Part shown: positions 57,496 to 64,000 of the stretch, piece by piece
How positions within the stretch are numbered: position 1 is the stretch's first letter
Layout of the letters: the number at the start of each line of letters is the position of its first letter
Assembly: GCA_037976565.1 (NCBI GenBank)
Contig: CP137667.1
Span: 31,672,459-31,736,458 of the forward strand
Direction of reading: 5' to 3'
Origin: Mesocentrotus franciscanus
Taxonomy: Eukaryota; Echinodermata; Echinoidea; Camarodonta; Strongylocentrotidae
DNA: 64,000 nt
The notes under the pieces: model-generated
What the model saw: the letters and a program-made list of their open reading frames with translations, nothing else
What the model was told of the DNA's origin: nothing
Database searches by the model: none
Position numbers and translations under genes: made by a program

Positions 57496-57999
57496 GTAAG
57501 TAGATTCCATATTCATGCTTCTGTTCATTTTTGTAGTGAATTTTATGCAGCTGTGGTTTTAAAAACTTGTGTGAATTTACCCTTCATTATGTGTTCTGTT
57601 AAAAATGTATGCTGTATAGACTATGATAAATTCCCTTGTGTTATTGGATCTATTAATATAAGACTTAAATGTGTAAATGTCTTAAACTTAAAGATATGAA
57701 AAGAAAAATTGCATTTTGATGTTAAAATTATAATTAAAAAAACTTGAGCCAAGGCATGCGCATGTGAAGTTGAAGCCAGAAATCTGAAGTCTAGACCTAA
57801 AAATTATACAAGATCCAATTTGTTATTGTTGTGTGATTACACCTGCATTTTGTCCAATATTTCTAAAGGATAAGCGTGGCATAACTCTCTTTCTGAGCAG
57901 TTACACTTAGTCTTGCCGAATAGATCTAGTAGATCTACTATGACAAGTAGCCTAATAAATTTGTATACAGTCACATTGTCCTGAAAAGACAGCCACATT

Positions 58000-58128
58000 G
58001 GCCCGAATTTATGTGCATCATATTTTTCGATGCGTTTCAGACCAAGGTTGAACCTTGGTCTGAAACGCATCAAAACACGTCATATGACGCACATAAACCT
58101 AGGTTTGTCGACAAACCTCATTCGGGCC
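58000..58128. mobile_element. Short foldback with perfect central hairpin
   Basis: Ends GGCCCGAAT and ATTCGGGCC-like; the centre GATGCGTTTCAGACCAAGGT / ACCTTGGTCTGAAACGCATC is a perfect 20-bp stem with a 3-4 base loop. Confidence 0.8.
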
Positions 58129-58691
58129 ATTTTGTCTGACTCTGAGTAACGTTGTAAAATTAAGTTGCCCTGATTTGCCGTTCCTTCATTACCCTGTGAA
58201 CTCCTTCTTTTCATTGATCATTACCTAAGATTTCACTGTTTTTGACACAGAAGACGGCACTCTCGACTCTGATTCCGAACATACACCTGTACAGTGTACA
58301 TGCATGTTTAACTCCAGGAAGCTCCTGAGCTTGATCCTGGAGTTAATGCGTGTTATGATGTTCAACTTCATGTATTACTGAAAGTGCTATCCTGATCAGA
58401 CAGAATAATCAGCTTGTTGATTGCGATTGATCATCAGGAAGAAGAACAAGACGGACAAGACCTGTTGCACTATATTTTCTAATTTTTGGATCAATGTCCG
58501 TCGGATGTCCGAGATCAAGATCACCAAGCTCTCTGCTTTCAATCTTTGGTGAATTGGAATTGTGCAGTTACAGTATGCACATTTGTAGAGGGCGATCACA
58601 GACTCATCTACATGTACATGTACTTGTAGTTGTGGCGTTCTACTTCTAGTCTGTGTCTGTCTACCATTGAACATGTACATGTACATGTATC

Positions 58692-59568
58692 TCAGGGGCG
58701 GTATTCGAACATTGTTGTAAGTTTTGTGTTACCTTTGTTGTATCTTCCAGAGATAACACAGCGCTAATATTGTTGTAAGTTGGTATTCTGAAAATCATTT
58801 TATCCCTGTGTTATCTCTTGAAGGACCGCCTCTATCTTATCTTTGACCACTGTTGACACGCCCATTTTTATGGACCCTACCAATCAAAATCTATTTTATA
58901 TAAGCATGATAAGTAGGTCAACCAATAGGAATACTTTATGCCATATTTAATGATGCACCTAGCGCATATAATCTTGGGCGTAATTAGTTAATTGAGCGCT
59001 TATTACGTGCGTCATCATATGCGCTGTGGCATGTGGATCATGAGGACAAGTCACGCTTTCAATTAGTGGTTATAGATGAGAGCATTAAAATCGTGATATC
59101 CTAGCATGTAATTTCTTAGAAAGTTCTCATCTGTGATGTCTCCGGTCAACACACAATCTTTTTCTAACTTGTCTATTGGCACGAAGTTGGTTCTGGGCAA
59201 GGAATATTGCCGCCATTATATCACACCGAAAGATACAACAACCCCCTACCTATTGTAAATATTGGTGTAAATACCACGCAAGATAAAGTAAGATAAAAGA
59301 TACAACAATTTTCAGAATACCAATTATCTTGTCATATTATCTCCCGTGCGCATATATGCAAATGAGGATTAAGCGCCATTTTTGTATTACTACGCACTAT
59401 TACAAGCGCACAAAAGTTTTGAGCGCAGGCGCGACCAAAGAAATGAGAGAAAAGATACAACAAAAGATACAACAAAAGTTACAACAATGTTCAGAATACC
59501 AACTTTATCTTATCTTCAAAGATACAACAATATTAGAGATAACACAGGGTTCAGAATACGGCCCCTGG
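58692..59568. mobile_element. Long terminal-inverted-repeat element in GSK3 intron 1
   Basis: Left CAGGGGCGGTATTCGAACAT, right ..GTTCAGAATACGGCCCCTG; about 180-bp arms carry repeated TTGTTGTATCTT and GAGATAACACAG words in inverted order. About 877 bp, no transposase frame seen. Confidence 0.72.
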
Positions 59569-60339
59569 TAACTGCACATTGAGCTGTCGCTTTGAGAAGC
59601 TCATCCTGTATGGTTGTTGATCATCCTTGCTCCTTGCCTTCTGTGATGATGTTCTTGTTCAATGTTTACCTACATGTACCTGAAGTGATGGGGAAAAAAC
59701 AGATGTCGCAATTTAACAAAAATTAAAAAGAAGGAAAAAATAAATGTCTTTCATTCTACAATGTAACTCATAGACCTCTTGTTTTGCAGATCTTACCATG
59801 CGCTTCAAAATTTGATCTAAATCTTCATCTTGTCCACCTTTTCCTCATCCTCCCCTGCTTCTTCTTCTCCAGCTCAGCTCCTTCTTCTCCTCCATCTCCC
59901 CTCCTATTCCTTCTCCTCTCCCTCCTCCTCTCCCTCCTCCTCCTCCTTCTCTCTTCTTTTCTCCTGGCATATTTTATTTTCTCCTTCTTCATCTTGATCT
60001 TCTATTTCAAGTTATTTTGAGGCTTCTGTCTCATTTCCCACATTATTTTCTTCTCTTTTATTGCTCCTCTCTCATTTTACTTATGATATGTCAAGAGATG
60101 ATTAGTATTAAAGTCAACTACATGTACATGTGCAGTTGTAGATACTACATGTAGATACTTGAAATCAATCATCTCTTTTCAGAAAATCTTGAGTCCTTTT
60201 TTTATGAGACTGACATCAATCGTAACTTGAGGGGTTCTAATTATCCTTGGAACTGCTGCGTTATTATTCCAACAGCAGCGTGAAATGAACTACCGTATTG
60301 CTTTTATAAAAATGATGTTTACTTAATTTCAAAATTTAA

Positions 60340-60938
60340 GTCTACACTAGGCCTGAGTCATGTCAGGAATTTTATAAATCGGGTCCCGACGGCCTTGCAG
60401 GCTTGCACCGATCGGGAACCGGTGTACCGTTGTCAGCTAGCAGGATCTGTCACTTGCCTCTATAAATAGTGGATTTCATCAGCATGCCCCTTAAAAGTGA
60501 CCTTTTTTATCAATCAAATAAATCAACACATGTACAGTATGCGTACCTCGGCTCAGATCACTATATTCTCCTATTTGACATTATTTTCTACCATGTTTGG
60601 GGATGTTTAGTGCCATTATCATACCTCTAAAATTAAATAAACTGCGGCAAAAATAGAAAAAGAAAGAAATGCCACAGAAATTGTGATATTCGAGGAGTTA
60701 CTGGGTACATTTTTATCGAAAGAGGCCTGCTGCACATACATGTATCTAATCACTATGCTCGAATCCATTGTTATACTGCTTTTTATCATAGAGGGCAGTA
60801 TAGTGGATTCTAGCCATGTGATCAACATAAACAGTACATGTGATGTGCACATACTGTACCTCGCTGCAACGAAACCGGGACCCGATGGCGACGGTCGGGA
60901 TTCGGTGTGACCGACCGTACAGACTCGGGCCTAGTCTA
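60340..60938. mobile_element. Candidate TIR element (GTCTACACTAGGCCTGAGTC)
   Basis: Left AGTCTACACTAGGCCTGAGT and right ACTCGGGCCTAGTCTAC are inverted; further in, CGGGTCCCGACGG and CCGGGACCCGATGG are also inverted. About 600 bp, no transposase frame seen. Confidence 0.62.
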
Positions 60939-61195
60939 CACACATATCAAACTCGTGTATCTATCGTACATGTACAGTATAGGCATACTCTTTATGGATT
61001 TGCTATAACATGATGTACATGTACATTCTTGGATGTAGATTGTATTTTTGCCCCTTTTAACTCTAGTGTTCTTAAAACAATAGGGCACACAAAAGAAAGA
61101 GCCATGTACAACTACATTTATGTTTCCTGTACTTGCCTTTTGAGAGCAATGACCTAGATGTAGATATACTAGAAAAGGTCATGTACCAAATCAAG

Positions 61196-61355
61196 TACAG
61201 TCAAACCTGTCTATAGCGACCGCCCAAGGGAAACACAAAAAGTGGTCTTTGTAGACAGGTTCCTTTAGTACATGTTTCAATGAGAAATCATTTTCAAGGG
61301 AAACAAAAAATGTGGTCTTTGTAGACAGGTGGTCACTAAAGCAGGTTTGACTGTA
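61196..61355 (-). mobile_element. CAGTCAAACCTG-ended MITE, copy 2
   Basis: About 160 bp with TACAGTCAAACCTG at the left and CAGGTTTGACTGTA at the right, internally the reverse complement of the 34351 copy. In GSK3 intron 1. Confidence 0.78.
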
Positions 61356-61505
61356 CAAGTACAGTACAGTGTATATGAGGTAGAGTTCATGCAATAATCA
61401 TTCATACATTCATTCATCATTGTACAAGATGTACACCATGTACATATATGTAACTGCATTAGTACAGTGTACATAAGTGTGAGCCCTGTGTTTGCAAATC
61501 ATAGG

Positions 61506-62211
61506 TACCGTATTTGCCGGCGTAAAGGCCACAGTATTTTCAGAAGAGAAAATATCCAAAAATCTGGGTGCGCCCTTTGCGCAGCAACAGTAAAAAAATT
61601 CAAAAATACAGCACGTATTTGTAAATGTGGGACCGGTAGCGAGATCCACGCCAAAGCTCGCTGCAGCAGTGCCGGTCGCGATAGCGTCAAAACCATGTTA
61701 TTCCATGGCGAGAAAATACGATAAAAAACACCAAGATGATTTTCAACTACAAAAGCGACGAGTAGTAGTAAAGACCGGGTCCAATAAACAATTGTATGTC
61801 CAAATATAAATCGAATAACGTTGGATTGCGGAGATTTCGATGGATTCTGCAAGAAGAAATCCCAGTGCTTCGCACTAAGAAAAACTACAGAACGTAATGA
61901 TCTGGGCATGCGCGGGTGGGTTCTCATATATATTCTCGATCGAATGTACAAGTACAATGGTACAGGACATTTCTAGAATAACTCCACACATCTTACCGAC
62001 AATTTTGTGTTATATTGTTGACATGAAGTTTTGTCAATCTCGTGAATAAACTTCATAACTTTTTTTTCAAACGTAAACTGGATCTAGATCTTAGTTTGTT
62101 TTGTTTTGTTTTTTTTTTTTTATTTAATTTATTTATATTTTGTCTACGAAATGTCAAAGTTGGGGGTGCGGCCTATGCGGCACTGCGGCCTTATCGCCGG
62201 CCAATACGGTA
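61506..62211. mobile_element. Candidate TIR element (TACCGTATTTGCCGGCG)
   Basis: Left end TACCGTATTTGCCGGCG, right end CGCCGGCCAATACGGTA, about 706 bp, flanked by G..G with TA termini. Both edges carry GC-rich GCGGCC/GCGCC words. No transposase frame. Confidence 0.65.
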
Positions 62212-64000
62212 GTCAAAAGTAGAAGAAATATTTTAGGGGCTTGTCGCCTTGTCCCCTCTCTTCACCCACTCTCCACTCTTTTGTACAGTAGTAGGCTAGT
62301 AGCTGATACATCTGTTTTGGTTTACCGGTAATGCTTTTTGAAATTGATCGAGATCTGTAAAGACTATTAGAGCCATTACTCCACTATACACGTACATCAT
62401 GTACATGGATACCTACATGTAGGCCTGTACATGTACACTTTGTACAGAGAGTAGTTACTTACATGTACATTTGAACATGTACATGTAGGTCATTTGCTAC
62501 ATGAACAATTACATGTAGCTTTTAACCGTTTTGCGACAATCATTCCACGTTTGCGGCTGAGCTTAGTAATTTTTCAATTTAGAGCCCCAAAAATGTGCCC
62601 CCCCCCCAAAAAAAAAAAATAATAATAATTTCCAAGATCAGACACCCCTCCTCTTAGACCCCTCCCCAGGACGTCGATCAATTACATGTATGTGCCCCCT
62701 CCCCAAACATCAAACTCTGGCTACAGTACGGCGCTGAGAAAGAGCAAATAATTCTGCACTCACCGTTCCATTTCTTGTTGCGTGAGCAAATTACATGCAC
62801 ATGTACTGTACATCCAATGCCAGTAATTTAAAAAAGGAAAATAATCTTTGAAAATCCTTAAATTGGTAAAATATTAGAGGTTTATACAAATTCTGTTTTT
62901 GATCAACATTTGTAATTTTCGTACTTGCTCTCAATGTACATGTATCAAATGTATCACTAAAATAAAAGTTCCAGTGTTGCCAATTTGAAGAAGAAAAGAT
63001 AATCAATTTAGCCCTTTTAATAATATCTGTCCTGAAAGGGTTAATAATAATAATAATAATCTGGATTTATATAGCGCTTAATACAGAATACCGTCTCTAA
63101 GCGCTTTGAGAAGAAAATCCACTTGAGTTTAATAGAAGAAGACTCTTCAAGCCATTGTACTGTAGGCCTTGTATTGCACAATGTGTGTACACAACCCACA
63201 TCTGCATAACTTAGGTCAGGGAGGTGGGAGTTACAAGGAGTGGAAACTCGAATTGACGATACCCTAGGGTATTTTTCGTTGGATTAAAACTAATCCAATG
63301 GCTGGAAATAGCAATGATCAATCTGTCACACACAGCGATTTCAAAGCCACCGAGCTAATGGTTATGCAAGGTTACGTAAGAGTAAGCCCTTTTCCAGCGC
63401 TGACTTGTAAACAAATGCGAGAGCGAGGTCATTCTGCTCACTTTGAGGTTCCATGCGCCGTGCCGACTTTTAAGCGTTCTCCCACCTCCCCAGCTCATCG
63501 CCCTTTTAGGCAAAGACGCACGAGAAAAGCTATATCAACGCTTTATGGCTGCGCAGTGGTCGCTGGTTAACTCTACACGTGCGCATTACGGTTCTAAACA
63601 AAAGTATTCTTCCAGCAGTATTCGAGTCTTTGTTTCAGCGAAATCGGTCAAGAAATAACGATAATACGATGGGAGTACGATTATTTTATGAAATTTATAC
63701 ATAAATATGAGATATGGAATGCCTATAACTTCCGACAAAAAGTGCACATTGATTCATTTTCGATCGAAAAGAACAGACTTCAATCTTGCAACTGGTTTTA
63801 GTCCCATGCATGTGTTCCTGCGTGTTTTTTTTCGTGATTTTTTTTAATTCACACAAATTTCGAAAAATCCAAAGATTCTCGGGTTTCTACCCGGAAGTAA
63901 AGATATTCTCGTGCATATCGATCGATAAAGTGTTATTTACAGGAACACAGAGAGTGCCTATTGATTCGGGAGGTATAATGAGTAAATAACTTGTCTTGAC

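Larger units (their letters stand above)
57496..64000 (+). other. GSK3 intron 1 (continues beyond window)
   Basis: Contains five inverted-repeat elements listed separately, a pyrimidine-rich tract at 59860-60000 and a fragment (63040-63110) with TTTATATAGCGCTTAA and CTAAGCGCTTTGAGA words typical of dispersed repeats. The expected second GSK3 exon (DKDGSKVTTVVATPGQ-like) is not present. Frames at 63298-63658 look non-coding. Confidence 0.7.

Noticed and set aside
63298..63658. Open frames of 90 and 71 residues near the right edge
   Set aside because: No resemblance to GSK3 exon 2 or any family I know; no convincing acceptor and donor pair.
1..64000. CRISPR arrays, operons, ribosome binding sites, prokaryotic terminators
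   Set aside because: The window is animal nuclear DNA; the regular repeats found are minisatellites or coding repeats.

Overview
This is a gene-sparse, AT-rich, intron- and repeat-rich eukaryotic window. Spliced genes with GT-AG introns and conserved metazoan proteins identify an animal. Abundant TACATGTA-type words, tRNA-derived SINEs, many small foldback/MITE elements and long (CT)n, (ATC)n and (ATT)n tracts resemble echinoderm, especially sea urchin, genomic DNA. That assignment is inference; no species-diagnostic gene is present.

Three genes can be read. (1) About 14.0-32.4 kb, + strand: a class II POU transcription factor (POU2F / Oct-1/2 type) in 11 coding exons. The first nine encode a Gln/Ala-rich N-terminal half. 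Exon 10 starts the POU-specific domain and exon 11 completes it, adds the POU homeodomain and a Ser/Thr/Ala-rich tail, and ends in TGA at 32378. (2) About 56.6-40.9 kb, - strand: a SNAPC2-like subunit of the snRNA-activating protein complex in seven coding exons. Residues 1 to about 355 match the whole length of vertebrate SNAPC2 block by block. The 6.3-kb last exon then continues for some 1,900 residues as an acidic region followed by an array of about 15 AT-hooks (KRKRGRPRK type), ending in a KKRVSF motif. I know of no such extension in this family; it is the most interesting feature of the window. The last exon carries six apparent one-base frame breaks. (3) 57.4 kb, + strand: the first coding exon of glycogen synthase kinase 3 (MSGSGRPRTTSF..., including the inhibitory N-terminal serine). 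The rest of GSK3 lies beyond the right edge. GSK3 and SNAPC2 are arranged head to head across less than 1 kb.

Layout: 1-14.0 kb, no gene seen, several repeats; 14.0-32.4 kb, POU2F; 32.4-40.9 kb, convergent intergenic region with repeats; 40.9-56.6 kb, SNAPC2-like gene; 56.6-57.4 kb, shared divergent promoter region; 57.5-64 kb, GSK3 intron 1 filled with inverted-repeat elements.

Repeats: five copies of a 196-bp element bounded by TTAA, four copies of a CAGTCAAACCTG-ended element, three tRNA-derived SINEs, many foldback elements, a near-perfect 217-bp palindrome, a non-LTR retrotransposon remnant, and local tandem duplications in which three POU2F exons (3, 5 and 10) each have a decayed partial copy just upstream. 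All three gene products act in nucleus-centred regulation. Oct-1 and SNAPc cooperate on snRNA promoters in vertebrates (established knowledge), so finding a POU2F gene and a SNAPC2-like gene as neighbours is notable, although nothing here shows that the linkage is functional.
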